Assembly (NCBI GenBank): GCA_003162425.1 | Contig: PMOK01000267.1 | Coordinates: 55,372-119,371, forward strand | Origin: Bryobacterales bacterium | Lineage (GTDB): Bacteria > Acidobacteriota > Terriglobia > Bryobacterales > Bryobacteraceae | Direction of reading: 5' to 3' | DNA length: 64,000 nucleotides | Shown: positions 1-7,859 of the stretch, piece by piece | Layout: each line of letters opens with the position of its first letter | How positions within the stretch are numbered: the first letter of the stretch is position 1 | Notes under the pieces: model-generated | The model's database searches: none | Seen by the model: the letters and a program-made list of their open reading frames with translations, nothing else | Told to the model about the DNA's origin: nothing | Translations under genes and position numbers: made by a program

Positions 1-33
1 GGACGAGGGCGTCCGCCCCACGTTACGTCATGA
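1..33 (+). CDS. C-terminal end of an upstream gene (partial)
   Basis: A reading frame enters from the left edge and ends at a TGA that overlaps the ATG of the ABC exporter gene in an ATGA arrangement. Only ten residues are visible, so no family can be given. The overlap suggests translational coupling with the exporter, as expected if this were the last biosynthetic gene of a peptide cluster, but that is inference. Confidence 0.35.
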   Translation, partial: GRGRPPHVTS

Positions 34-1682
34 ACAAATTGAAGCGGTTCGGCATTTTTTCTTTCCTGCAGCGTGAAACGCACGCTCTCGACCGGAAACT
101 GCTGGTACTCACCGTAACTTCCGGCATTGCCAATGCGATGAATCTGGCGGTGATCAATGCCGCCGTCGACGCCCTGAAGACTGGCGGACCGTCCTGGCGG
201 CTCTTTGTGAGCTTCGGCCTATCCATCGCGCTGTTCGTTTATTCGCTGCGCTACATTCTCTATGAATCCACCCGGATTACCGAGGCCGCCATTTGCAGCG
301 TGCGGTTGCGGCTGGCCGACAAGATCCGCCGCTCCGACCTGCTGACGCTGGAATCCATCGGCGAGGCCGACATCCACTCCCGGATCAGCCGGGACACGGC
401 AGCCATCTCACAGGCGGCGCGGCCGCTGTTCGCCGCCGCTCAAGGCGCAATCATGATCGTCTGCATCGTGGCCTATATGGCCTTTGTGTCGCCGGTGGCA
501 ATGCTGCTTTGCGTCATCCTGATCGCGGCCGGCGCCGGCAAATATTTCAAGGATCGCGCCGCCTATGACCAGGGCTTGCAGGACGCATCGAAACAGGAAG
601 ACGAACTGTTCGAATCCCTCGACGGCTTACTGAAAGGGTTCAAGGAACTCCGCATCAACAAACTGAAAAGCGACGACGTGTTCGAGGAATTCCAATCTAC
701 TGCCACGCGTGTTCGCGACGTGCGCGGGCGTGTAATGATTCTGTTCTCGAACAATATTATATTTATTGAAATGTTTTTCGTTCTCTTATTGGGGGCTGTT
801 GCCTTTGTGCTGCCCGTAATAGCGACATCATTTGTGGGAACGGCCACAAAGATTGTCGCTGCTATCCTGTTCTTTTTCGGGCCGCTGACCAATGTGGTTG
901 TCATGATCCCCTTGCTTTCGCAAGTGAACGTCACGGTGGAAAACCTGCGGCGCCTGGAAGCGATGCTGGACGGGGCGCTAGCGAAATCCAACGGACAGGA
1001 AGCATCACCCCTGGTTGACATGAGTTCCTTCCACGCTATCCGGTTCGAGGGAGTCTCGTTCACCTATCGGGACCCGGAGGGCAATGCCACGTTTCAGGCC
1101 GGTCCCATCGACGGCGAAGTCCGGCGGGGCGAAATCCTGTTTCTGGTCGGGGGCAATGGCAGCGGCAAGACAACATTCCTGAAACTTTTCACGGCCCTGT
1201 ACTGGCCGGCGGAGGGGGCCATCCGCGTGGATGACGTAGCGATCGGGCCAGCCAACATACAGTCCTACCGCAACCTGTTTTCGGCCATCTTCTCAGACTT
1301 CCACCTGTTCGACAAACTGCACGGCCTGAGCGATGCGGCGCCGGAACGCGTCAACGCCTTGCTCGAATTGATGGAAATATCCGACAAGACGGCATTTCGC
1401 AACGGTCGGTTCACCAATACGCATCTCTCTACCGGCCAGCGCAAACGTCTGGCCCTGATCGTGTCGTATCTTGAGGACAAACCCGTGTATGTTTTCGACG
1501 AAGTGGCGGCCGATCAGGACCCGCATTTTCGCCGCTATTTCTACGAAACGATGCTGCCGGAACTGAAAAAGACCGGAAAAACGGTGGTGGTGGTGTCGCA
1601 CGACGACCGCTATTTCCACGTCGGTGACCGCGTGCTCGAGATGGATTACGGCAAGTTAATCGACCTTCCGCAACGGCGATGA
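30..1682 (+). CDS. Cyclic-peptide-type ABC exporter (SyrD/PvdE-like half transporter)
   Basis: This 550-residue protein fuses a membrane domain (roughly residues 20-310, several hydrophobic helices) to one nucleotide-binding domain (about 335-548). Walker A is GGNGSGKTT near residue 373, the signature is LSTGQRKR near 467, Walker B is VYVFDEV near 486, and an H-loop VVSHDD lies near 522. Length and order match the TIGR01194 family, which moves nonribosomal peptides or siderophore precursors across the inner membrane. The D-loop after Walker B reads AADQDP, as in SyrD/PvdE relatives. It probably works as a homodimer. An upstream gene ends within its start codon. The A-domain operon at 5.4-8.7 kb is on the other strand, so a link between the two is only suggestive. 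Confidence 0.9.
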   Translation: MNKLKRFGIFSFLQRETHALDRKLLVLTVTSGIANAMNLAVINAAVDALKTGGPSWRLFVSFGLSIALFVYSLRYILYESTRITEAAICSVRLRLADKIRRSDLLTLESIGEADIHSRISRDTAAISQAARPLFAAAQGAIMIVCIVAYMAFVSPVAMLLCVILIAAGAGKYFKDRAAYDQGLQDASKQEDELFESLDGLLKGFKELRINKLKSDDVFEEFQSTATRVRDVRGRVMILFSNNIIFIEMFFVLLLGAVAFVLPVIATSFVGTATKIVAAILFFFGPLTNVVVMIPLLSQVNVTVENLRRLEAMLDGALAKSNGQEASPLVDMSSFHAIRFEGVSFTYRDPEGNATFQAGPIDGEVRRGEILFLVGGNGSGKTTFLKLFTALYWPAEGAIRVDDVAIGPANIQSYRNLFSAIFSDFHLFDKLHGLSDAAPERVNALLELMEISDKTAFRNGRFTNTHLSTGQRKRLALIVSYLEDKPVYVFDEVAADQDPHFRRYFYETMLPELKKTGKTVVVVSHDDRYFHVGDRVLEMDYGKLIDLPQRR

Positions 1683-1803
1683 AAGCAGTCCAGGAAAGCG
1701 CACGTCTGTTAAGATTATTACGCGCACCTCTCGCTTGCGGATGCAGCCGTTTTCCTGAAAGAATTATTGCAACCCAACGCGGCCGGTCATCGTAATCAGA
1801 TAC

Positions 1804-2991
1804 GTGAGGGCAACTCGCTGTAGCTTGGCCTCGATCGCATTGGTCTTGAGCGGAGTCGGTTCAGGGGCCGCAGCGATTCGCTTCGAAGATTTCGCTTCAG
1901 TCCAGGAGCTCACCTTGGTTGGTGATGCCGTGGTGACTGGCAACACGTTGCGGCTCACGCCTGCCAAGGGCAATCGATCGGGCGCCGCTTGGTTCCACGA
2001 GAAACAGCCCGTGGGATCCGGTTTCGAGACCACGTTCCAATTCCAATTGACGCATCCAGGCGGACTCGGACACGGCGCCGACGGGTTCGCTTTCGTTCTA
2101 CAGAATTCGGGGCCCGAGGCATTGGGAGGACGTGGTTCCGCTGGCGGCTTTGCGGTTACCGACCCGGATTTCCGCCACAGGGAAGCGGCCATCCCATGGA
2201 GTATCGCGGTCTTCTTCGATACATACAGGAACAAGGATGAAGGCGATCCTTCTAACAACTACATCGCGTTCTGTACGTATGGCAGACCCAGCGAAGAGCG
2301 CTGGCCGGCGCCACGCCTGGCGTTCACGCCGAATTTGCCGGTTCGGTTGAAGGACCAGAAGGTGCACGCGGCCCGCATACTGTTTCAGCCGCCGGTTCTT
2401 TCGGTCTTTCTAGATGACTCTTCGGCTCCCGTGCTGCAATCGGTTGTGGATCTTTCGATCGTGGTGGATGGAAACGGCGGAGCCTGGGTCGGATTTACGG
2501 CTTCAACCGGTGGCGGGTACGAGAATCACGATATCCTCAACTGGTCTCTCACGGCGACGGGCGTTTCCTCCAGCATGTCCGTGGTCTCTTCTGCGATCAC
2601 GTTTCACACGTCCGCGTGTCTCGCCGGTCGCAACCTGTGCACGCCCGAGAGCGCCGTCGTCGAGCACAGCGGAGCAGGCTACCATGTCATTCTGCCCGGC
2701 AATTTGGAATGGGGCGCTAGCATTCCTAATCCGCCCGGTAGAACGGTAGTGGTGACAAACGCTCACGGCATTGTTTGTTGGGACCTCACCGCGCAAGGCT
2801 CGGACGGATGCAGCGGGCCCGCAGGCAATGCTACAACCGTTGGCTCTGGGTTCCTGGCCGCTGACACGCCGGCCGGGGCCTTGCTGATGAGGACCCATGA
2901 TGGACAGGTCTGGTTTTCCGTGAATGGGCGTAGTGGCGTTGAGTTCAAGAACAATCAGGGCTTTTACGAATTCGATTTGGAAATCAAATAG
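1804..2991 (+). CDS. Secreted legume-type lectin-domain protein
   Basis: The gene starts with GTG and begins with a basic, then hydrophobic, signal peptide ending around residue 24 (AIALVLSGVGSGAAA-like run). Residues about 25-245 carry the L-type lectin pattern: an early F-x-D-F strand, a GHGADGFAFVLQN block and a later GGGYENHDILNW block. This is the beta-sandwich of plant-lectin and VIP36-type folds that binds sugars through Asp and Asn near a metal site. Residues about 255-395 form a second region ending in a GALLMRTHDGQVWFSV/FKNNQGFYEFDLEI pattern, which resembles PA-IL (LecA)-like domains. It is likely exported and carbohydrate-binding. The ligand is unknown. Confidence 0.8.
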   Translation: MRATRCSLASIALVLSGVGSGAAAIRFEDFASVQELTLVGDAVVTGNTLRLTPAKGNRSGAAWFHEKQPVGSGFETTFQFQLTHPGGLGHGADGFAFVLQNSGPEALGGRGSAGGFAVTDPDFRHREAAIPWSIAVFFDTYRNKDEGDPSNNYIAFCTYGRPSEERWPAPRLAFTPNLPVRLKDQKVHAARILFQPPVLSVFLDDSSAPVLQSVVDLSIVVDGNGGAWVGFTASTGGGYENHDILNWSLTATGVSSSMSVVSSAITFHTSACLAGRNLCTPESAVVEHSGAGYHVILPGNLEWGASIPNPPGRTVVVTNAHGIVCWDLTAQGSDGCSGPAGNATTVGSGFLAADTPAGALLMRTHDGQVWFSVNGRSGVEFKNNQGFYEFDLEIK

Positions 2992-3079
2992 CTGCTTCCG
3001 ATCGGCAGTGAAATATAGACTGGCACCAGCAACGTCCATATCGCGGGTTCCACGACCGGCAGCAGGACTGAGAGTTCGG

Positions 3080-3352
3080 TCAGGGTCGGCGCGAGCGTTG
3101 GGCCAGATAGTGTTGATCGAGCGCCTGCCGGACCAGCGTTTTGATAACAGCTTGGCGGCTCACATTGAGGTCCTTAGCAGCTTTGTCCAGTTCCTCTAAC
3201 ATGCTCGCAGTAACGTCTACGTTGACCCGTTGAATTGGCTGAACCATCCGGCCTTGGCCCTTGAAAAAATGCGAGACGTCTTTACCTTGATCGGCCAACC
3301 GGGCAATCGCTTCAGCAGAAACCGGTCTGGCAGTTTTACGAGTTTTCTTCAC
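3080..3352 (-). CDS. CopG/BrnA-type antitoxin
   Basis: I place the start at the GTG at 3352, giving 90 residues, because a strong Shine-Dalgarno (AAGGAGG) sits about 12 bases upstream on the minus strand. The C-terminal half has a ribbon-helix-helix pattern: IQRVNVDVTASMLEELDKAA followed by LNVSRQAVIKTLVRQALD. BrnA/CopG antitoxins use this fold to repress their own operon and neutralise a BrnT ribonuclease. The frame remains open upstream and encodes what looks like the end of a BrnT protein, so the toxin partner appears to be broken or fused. An orphan antitoxin is the simplest reading. Confidence 0.75.
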   Translation of the reverse strand: MKKTRKTARPVSAEAIARLADQGKDVSHFFKGQGRMVQPIQRVNVDVTASMLEELDKAAKDLNVSRQAVIKTLVRQALDQHYLAQRSRRP

Positions 3353-3490
3353 GCAATCGTATCTCCTCCTTCGCACCGGAACATCCGGCCGCTGATCGAG
3401 CCAATAAGGTCGAGAGAACAACTCCTGCACCTCTTCGAAACCGGTGCCGCGCCGTGGATTCGCTCTGAGGCGCTTTTCGAAGATCGAAGC
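3353..3490 (-). pseudogene. Remnant of a BrnT-like toxin gene
   Basis: Directly upstream of the CopG/BrnA gene and in the same frame, the minus strand encodes a stretch containing FEKRLRANPRRGTGFEEVQE. It resembles the BrnT pattern in which RANxRKHGVSFEEA precedes the first catalytic strand. The usual N-terminal start and the second half of the toxin (about 40 residues) are missing, and the His of the RKHG motif is absent. Strong antitoxin translation signals lie inside it. I read this as a truncated toxin. The similarity is short, so confidence is modest. Confidence 0.4.
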
Positions 3491-3689
3491 TAAACCGCAT
3501 CTGATATGACTGTTATACCGCTATGGCCCGTTCGCCGCCGTCCGCGTTCATGTTGCTGAGCGCCCTCCGGCTGCGGATGACGCTTCAGTTCGCAACCCAA
3601 CGAATTCTACGATCAGCCGGGAGTTGGCTTCTGTCCTCCGATGTGGCCGGCAGCTCGCGTGAAGCAACTGGACACGCGATAATAGTTTC

Positions 3690-4004
3690 GTGGTTCCAAC
3701 CGGCTACGTCAATCAGGCTCAGCTTGGCGAGATCATCTCCCAGGCTGCCCAGCATCTGGGGCCGGAGGTCGTGCACGTCGCGTACAGCCTGGGACCGGAC
3801 TCGACCGGCGAACCGTCGCTCTTCTTCCGCATCCTGCTGGCCGATGTGTATATCCGCGAGGAGACTATCGCGGACTTAAGGGGCCGGATCTCCGCAGCCC
3901 TTTTCGACGCCACACGCCCCATCGAAAACTGGGGCTTGCGGCCATATTTTAATTTCAGGAGCAAGTCCGAACAGGACCGCCGCCGTGATCCTGATTGGGT
4001 ATAG
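3690..4004 (+). CDS. Small protein of unknown family paired with a HEPN protein
   Basis: A GTG-initiated frame of 104 residues whose stop codon is immediately followed by the ATG of the HEPN-domain gene. I do not recognise a named family. Visible features are a mixed alpha/beta pattern with a central VVHVAYSLGPDSTGEPSLFFRILL block and a polar tail, YFNFRSKSEQDRRRDP. The tight pairing resembles MNT/HEPN toxin-antitoxin modules, where the small partner is a nucleotidyltransferase, but no GSxxxG-D-x-D nucleotidyltransferase motif is visible. It may be an inactive relative or an unrelated antitoxin. The start codon is uncertain. Confidence 0.6.
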   Translation: MVPTGYVNQAQLGEIISQAAQHLGPEVVHVAYSLGPDSTGEPSLFFRILLADVYIREETIADLRGRISAALFDATRPIENWGLRPYFNFRSKSEQDRRRDPDWV

Positions 4005-4478
4005 ATGGCGTATCACGATGACCTGCTGGCGCAGGCACTACAGCTTATACGCGTCACCCCACCGAGCCAACTGACCCTGCGTCGCGCGGTGTCCGCCGCG
4101 TACTACGCAGTTTTCCACTATTTGATCGCGGAAGCCACATCCAACTGGAACAACATCCCGTTGCGGACAGCTCTCGGAAGAGCCTATGACCACGGCACCA
4201 TGAAGACCGCCTCCAATCGAATACTAAATCCAAAAGATTTTCCTTACACCGGCGAGGACCCGGTGGTCGTCATCAACCTTCGATTCGTTGCCCAAACCTT
4301 CAGTCAGCTTCAGGAAAACCGGCACTTCGCGGACTACAATCTCACGAAGGATCTTGATCCCGTGGAAGCGTTAACACAGGTAAAGTCAGCGGAGAAAATC
4401 TTCAATACCTTGCCGACCATACGAGGAGAGCAAATCTCCCAAGCCTGCCTTGTATCCCTGCTTGTGAAACGCGTCTAA
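4005..4478 (+). CDS. HEPN-domain protein
   Basis: This 157-residue protein starts directly after the stop codon of its partner, with no gap. Residues about 25-43 hold the helix pattern LRRAVSAAYYAVFHYLIAE, with the SxAYYAxFH motif of HEPN proteins, which often act as RNA-cleaving toxins or as binding modules in nucleotidyltransferase/HEPN pairs. The rest is mostly helical, with polar segments around residues 65-90. The context of toxin-antitoxin modules on both sides (BrnA-like, HicAB) supports an accessory defence or stress role. Whether this member is catalytic cannot be told, because the R-x4-6-H motif is not clearly placed. Confidence 0.7.
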   Translation: MAYHDDLLAQALQLIRVTPPSQLTLRRAVSAAYYAVFHYLIAEATSNWNNIPLRTALGRAYDHGTMKTASNRILNPKDFPYTGEDPVVVINLRFVAQTFSQLQENRHFADYNLTKDLDPVEALTQVKSAEKIFNTLPTIRGEQISQACLVSLLVKRV

Positions 4479-4573
4479 AGGCTGAACGACGTGCAGTCGC
4501 CAAACCGGACAAATGGTCGAACGCTCTCAGAGATCCCCGGACACGGCGATCTGAAAAGTGTCTGGCTACCCCT

Positions 4574-4642
4574 CTTAAGTGAACCGTATTGCACCTAAGC
4601 CTTAGCTGACTGCTGCCCGGCACGGCGCGGATCGGGCAGCGC
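4574..4642 (+). repeat. Left copy of a 69-bp direct repeat flanking HicAB
   Basis: This stretch matches 5363-5431 over about 69 bases with a few substitutions and a one-base gap; both start with CTTAAGTGA and end with GGGCAGCGCG. Read on the minus strand it encodes ALPDPRRAGQQSAKA and a stop, almost the same as the C-terminus of the adenylation enzyme at 5383-6921. It is therefore a detached copy of that gene's 3' end, with two amino-acid changes. Confidence 0.85.
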
Positions 4643-4893
4643 GCGCCGGGGTTCCGTGGAAGGGAAAATCGTGCTCACCAATGGCTTATTCTGGGCGGCG
4701 GCCAAGCGTACCTATGCAACCTTTTGAGATTCGGCGTCAGCAGCAGTAGAACACGCAAGTCGACAGGCAGCGCAAGGCTGGCCACACGGTGGGCAAGTGT
4801 TCGGCTTCGTAATCGTGTAATTCAGCCGCTGCACCTGCGTCGGCTGACTCGCCAATCGGAGAGAACCACTCGGACGCGTCGCCAAACCGTACT
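4643..4893. other. Stretch without a recognisable gene
   Basis: No convincing coding region is seen between the left repeat and hicA. A short segment around 4765-4800 on the plus strand could encode RKAGHTVGK, faintly like part of a serine recombinase, but it is broken by stops in every frame, and I do not call it. Confidence 0.5.
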
Positions 4894-5154
4894 TTGTCTG
4901 CCCCTAAAGGAGGAAAACGGGAACTTTGCCTTGTGCGCATATGGAGCGTGGGCGAGTCTGTTCTGGTTCGAGTATTGCGGGGCTCGTCGGACGCTGGCAT
5001 CCGATTCGATGACCTTTGCGCGCTTCTTCGACGGCTCGGCTTCGCGGAGCGGATCAGAGGCAGCCACCACATTTTCAATCGAGCGAAGCCGTATCAGGTC
5101 AAACAAGTACGCCGAGTTCTGGTTCAATATAAACTGGCAGAAGAGGGGCAATGA
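4894..5154 (+). CDS. hicA: HicA-family mRNA interferase toxin, internally shortened
   Basis: The C-terminal part contains the HicA pattern: SDAGIRFDDLCALLRRLGF, then the catalytic His region RGSHHIF, then AKPYQVKQVRRVLVQYKL. HicA toxins are small dsRBD-like RNases that cleave mRNA. The strand that normally lies between HHIF and AKPYQV (about 15-18 residues including an INLQ segment) is missing without a frame change, so this copy may be inactive. The N-terminus is uncertain: the longest frame begins with TTG at 4894, and the first 25 or so residues do not look like HicA. The stop overlaps the hicB start in ATGA. Confidence 0.75.
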   Translation: MSAPKGGKRELCLVRIWSVGESVLVRVLRGSSDAGIRFDDLCALLRRLGFAERIRGSHHIFNRAKPYQVKQVRRVLVQYKLAEEGQ

Positions 5155-5360
5155 CGAAATACGAAGTCATCCTGTATTGGAGCAGCGAAGATGATGCGTT
5201 CATCGCCGAAGTGCCGGAGTTGGCTGGCTGCACGGCAGATGGCGCCACACGCCAGGAAGCTCTCGCCAACGTCGAGGTGATTATCGCCGAATGGATGGAA
5301 ACGGCCCGGGACCTGGGGCGTTCCATTCCCGAGCCGAAGGGGCGACTCTTGTTCGCGTGA
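5151..5360 (+). CDS. hicB: HicB-family antitoxin
   Basis: This 69-residue protein has the partial RNase H fold of HicB: an opening YEVILYWSSEDDAFIAEVPELAGC strand-turn-strand pattern, then ADGATRQEALANVEVIIAEWMETA, and a short tail with GRSIPEPKGR. HicB binds HicA and blocks its RNase activity. No C-terminal DNA-binding domain is present, as in the short HicB class. Its ATG overlaps the hicA stop by four bases, so the pair is translationally coupled. The gene ends just before the right copy of the 69-bp repeat. Confidence 0.9.
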   Translation: MTKYEVILYWSSEDDAFIAEVPELAGCTADGATRQEALANVEVIIAEWMETARDLGRSIPEPKGRLLFA

Positions 5361-5362
5361 GC

Positions 5363-5431
5363 CTTAAGTGACCATTTTTTCGCTAAGCCGTAGCTGACTG
5401 CTGCCCGGCATGGCGCGGATCGGGCAGCGCG
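5363..5431 (+). repeat. Right copy of the 69-bp direct repeat flanking HicAB
   Basis: Matches 4574-4642 in the same orientation. This copy holds the real 3' end and stop codon of the adenylation-enzyme gene on the minus strand. The two copies bracket about 720 bp carrying hicAB, so the module may have arrived with a duplication of the target. Confidence 0.85.
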
Positions 5432-6921
5432 TGACGGTCCAGCTTGCCGCTCGAGGTGGTGGGGAGCGAGCCTATCAGGACGATGCTCGCTGGCAACATA
5501 TAGGCGGGTAGAGCTGCGGCGGCCAGGGTGCGCAGTTCGTCGATGGATGGCGGAGCCTCGGGCTGCACCGGAACCAGCCAGGCGGCCAGGTTTTGTGCGC
5601 CGGCCGAGTCGAGCCAGGCGGTGACGGCCGCTTCGCGGACCAGTCCCGTGCCAGTGAAGAATGCCTCCACGTCGGCGGGTTCCACGCGGTAACCCCGGAT
5701 CGTGATTTGAAAATCGCACCGCCCCAGGTGCAGCAGACAGCCATCGGGCAGCAGCCTGCCCAATTCACCAGTGCGGAACAGACGCCGGTCGCCGCCTTCC
5801 GGGTCAGGCAGAAACGCCGCTCGAGTCAGCTCGGGACGGCTCCAATAGCCGCGGGAAAGATACCGGCTCCGCACGACGATTTCACCGGGACTGCCCGCGG
5901 CCACCGGGTTCCCGTCGTTGTCCAAGAGCAGCAACTCGACATCTTCCGCGGCGTAGCCTGCCGGAACGGTGGTCCCCTGAATTCGAGTGCCCGCGTCCAC
6001 CAGGAACTGGCAGACGGGACTGATCTCCGAACCGCCCAGGTTCACGATCATGCGCCACGCCTCGGAAAAATGCCGATGGAAGAGATCGACGTCGCCGGCG
6101 TAGACCGTTTCGCTGCCCAGTTCGATCAGCCGCATTGCGGGGAATCGGTCGTCGAGCGAGAGCAGGCGGCAAAAGTTCCGGAACATGGTGGCCACCGCGA
6201 AGAATACCGTGATCTGATTTTGCCGCAGCCAGGCGGCCAGGGTTGTGATGTCCCCGCGGTGTACGTCGAAAGTAAACAGCGCCGCTCCATTGAGGAGGGA
6301 GCAATAAATATCTCGAACGGCGCCGGCAAAGCTTGGCGGCGAGAGCAACGCCAAACGGTCCGCTGACGATATCTGACCGCTGTTGGTGTAGACCATGGTC
6401 AGATGCAGCACGTAGCGATGATCGTGCATCACCCCCTTGGGTTTTCCGGTGGAACCTGAAGTGTAGAGCACGTACGCCAGCGTGTCAGCGGAGATTTCAA
6501 GGCCCGGATTCTCTTCGGAAATACCCGGCTCCAGTGCGTTTAAGTTAAGCAACGGCGCGGTGCACAGCGTCTCAGCCTGTTCCATCCGTGGGTTATCGGC
6601 AATCAGCAGAGCCGGCCGGATTTCCGCGAGGATCGCCGCCATCCTCTCCATGGGCTGCGAGGCGTCGAGTGAGACATAGAACTTCCCGGCCTTCAGTACT
6701 CCCAGCATGGCGGCTACAACGGGGACGCCAGTTCCAAGCAGCAGCGCAACAGGCTCCGGCGCCGGCCCACGGACCGTCAGTATGGCGCGCGCGATGCGAT
6801 TGGCCAATCGGTTGAGGTCGCGATAGGTGAGCGCGGTTTCGGGATCCTGAATGGCGACCCGGTCCGGATACAGGCGCGCCTGCTGCTCGAACCGGGCCGG
6901 GATGGATTGCTCGATGGTCAC
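5383..6921 (-). CDS. Stand-alone amino-acid adenylation enzyme (NRPS A-domain type)
   Basis: I place the start at the GTG at 6921, because the preceding gene's TGA overlaps it as GTGA; this gives 512 residues. It is a full ANL-superfamily adenylation domain. The A3 loop YTSGSTGKPKG lies near residue 155, RSRYLSRGYWSRPE and LFRTGELGR represent the A6/A7 region, and the A10 lysine is in SSGKLDR near residue 494. It should activate a carboxylic acid, probably an amino acid, as the acyl-AMP. No carrier or condensation domain follows, so it must act on a separate carrier protein or release the adenylate. It is the last gene of a minus-strand operon with a racemase-like and a diiron-oxidase-like gene. 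A 3'-end copy lies at 4574. Confidence 0.88.
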   Translation of the reverse strand: MTIEQSIPARFEQQARLYPDRVAIQDPETALTYRDLNRLANRIARAILTVRGPAPEPVALLLGTGVPVVAAMLGVLKAGKFYVSLDASQPMERMAAILAEIRPALLIADNPRMEQAETLCTAPLLNLNALEPGISEENPGLEISADTLAYVLYTSGSTGKPKGVMHDHRYVLHLTMVYTNSGQISSADRLALLSPPSFAGAVRDIYCSLLNGAALFTFDVHRGDITTLAAWLRQNQITVFFAVATMFRNFCRLLSLDDRFPAMRLIELGSETVYAGDVDLFHRHFSEAWRMIVNLGGSEISPVCQFLVDAGTRIQGTTVPAGYAAEDVELLLLDNDGNPVAAGSPGEIVVRSRYLSRGYWSRPELTRAAFLPDPEGGDRRLFRTGELGRLLPDGCLLHLGRCDFQITIRGYRVEPADVEAFFTGTGLVREAAVTAWLDSAGAQNLAAWLVPVQPEAPPSIDELRTLAAAALPAYMLPASIVLIGSLPTTSSGKLDRHALPDPRHAGQQSATA

Positions 6922-7859
6922 GCCCGGCAAAGTGCTTCCTCCATTGGGTCGACGATCCTCACGCGGGAAAGAAAGGCGGCGACCGCGAGGCTGCCGTGGA
7001 GTCGCAGGAGGTCGATCAAGAGCGGGAGTTCCGTACATCCAGCCAGAACGCAATCATAGTCCCACCTGCTTTCGAGAATGGTTTCGAAGAACTCGTTGCC
7101 AAGGTCCACGGCCCCTCGGTCGTCGAGCGCCTTCACGCCTTCGAAGATGGCGCGCATCAAAAGACGGCTCAGCGTGGGCGATGGCTCGTCAAACGCTATG
7201 CCGGCATCACGGAAGGGTGCCGAAAACACCTGACCTACGCGGGCTCCCTCCGCTGTTAGCACCAGCGTCTTTCGCGAGGGCTGCGATTGGAGTGCATGCA
7301 GGGTTGAATCCACCAAGGAGATCATCTGCACTTCGCACTCCCGGAGCTCGTCTTCCAACAGCCGCCAGAAATAATGAGCGGAATTGCAGGCTATGATGCA
7401 GCGGGCGGTCTGACTGGGGGAACCAGCGACACCTACGGCAAGCCTCACGGCGGCGGCCAACTGCGAAGCCACTTCGCTGGACAATCGAGTTCGCTGGCCG
7501 TCCTCGTGTAAGATGATCGTGGAGCGGTCAGGCACGGAGCAGGCCTGAAAGAGCACCACGGCGCGGGAATCCCGGAAGCGCGAGCAGGCGCGGCGGAAAG
7601 CCATGGCGCCAGCCAGCGGACCCATGCCTCCTACGATCGCCAGAGGCGGCTGCAGGGGCCGCGCCGGAAAAAAGCAAAACACTTCTTCCAGCTGGTCCTG
7701 GTCGGTGACGGTCCCCCCGTTCCGGCGTCTGCGCAACGCGTTCTCGCGCAACGCCGCTTCATAGCCTGCCATAGCATCGGCCGCAGCCGCGTATTCGAAG
7801 AATCGCCGCACTGGCGCCGGAATTTGCGAGGGCGCCATGGCGGATTGTGAAGCGGACAT
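6918..7859 (-). CDS. Asp/Glu-racemase superfamily enzyme
   Basis: A 313-residue protein with the two-cysteine layout of cofactor-independent amino-acid racemases: a GGMGPLAG turn near residue 73, the first catalytic Cys in IIACNSAHYFW near 156, and the second in LAGCTELPLLI near 273. The first 70 residues are an extra N-terminal extension. The family interconverts L- and D-aspartate, glutamate or related acids by proton transfer between the two cysteines. It lies in an operon: its ATG follows the upstream gene's TAA with no gap, and its TGA overlaps the adenylation gene's GTG. It may supply a D-amino acid for the adenylation enzyme. That coupling is inferred from context. Confidence 0.85.
   Translation of the reverse strand: MSASQSAMAPSQIPAPVRRFFEYAAAADAMAGYEAALRENALRRRRNGGTVTDQDQLEEVFCFFPARPLQPPLAIVGGMGPLAGAMAFRRACSRFRDSRAVVLFQACSVPDRSTIILHEDGQRTRLSSEVASQLAAAVRLAVGVAGSPSQTARCIIACNSAHYFWRLLEDELRECEVQMISLVDSTLHALQSQPSRKTLVLTAEGARVGQVFSAPFRDAGIAFDEPSPTLSRLLMRAIFEGVKALDDRGAVDLGNEFFETILESRWDYDCVLAGCTELPLLIDLLRLHGSLAVAAFLSRVRIVDPMEEALCRA

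Noticed and set aside
4643-4893. Remnant of a serine recombinase near 4765-4800
   Set aside because: Only about nine residues resemble the family and stops occur in all frames.
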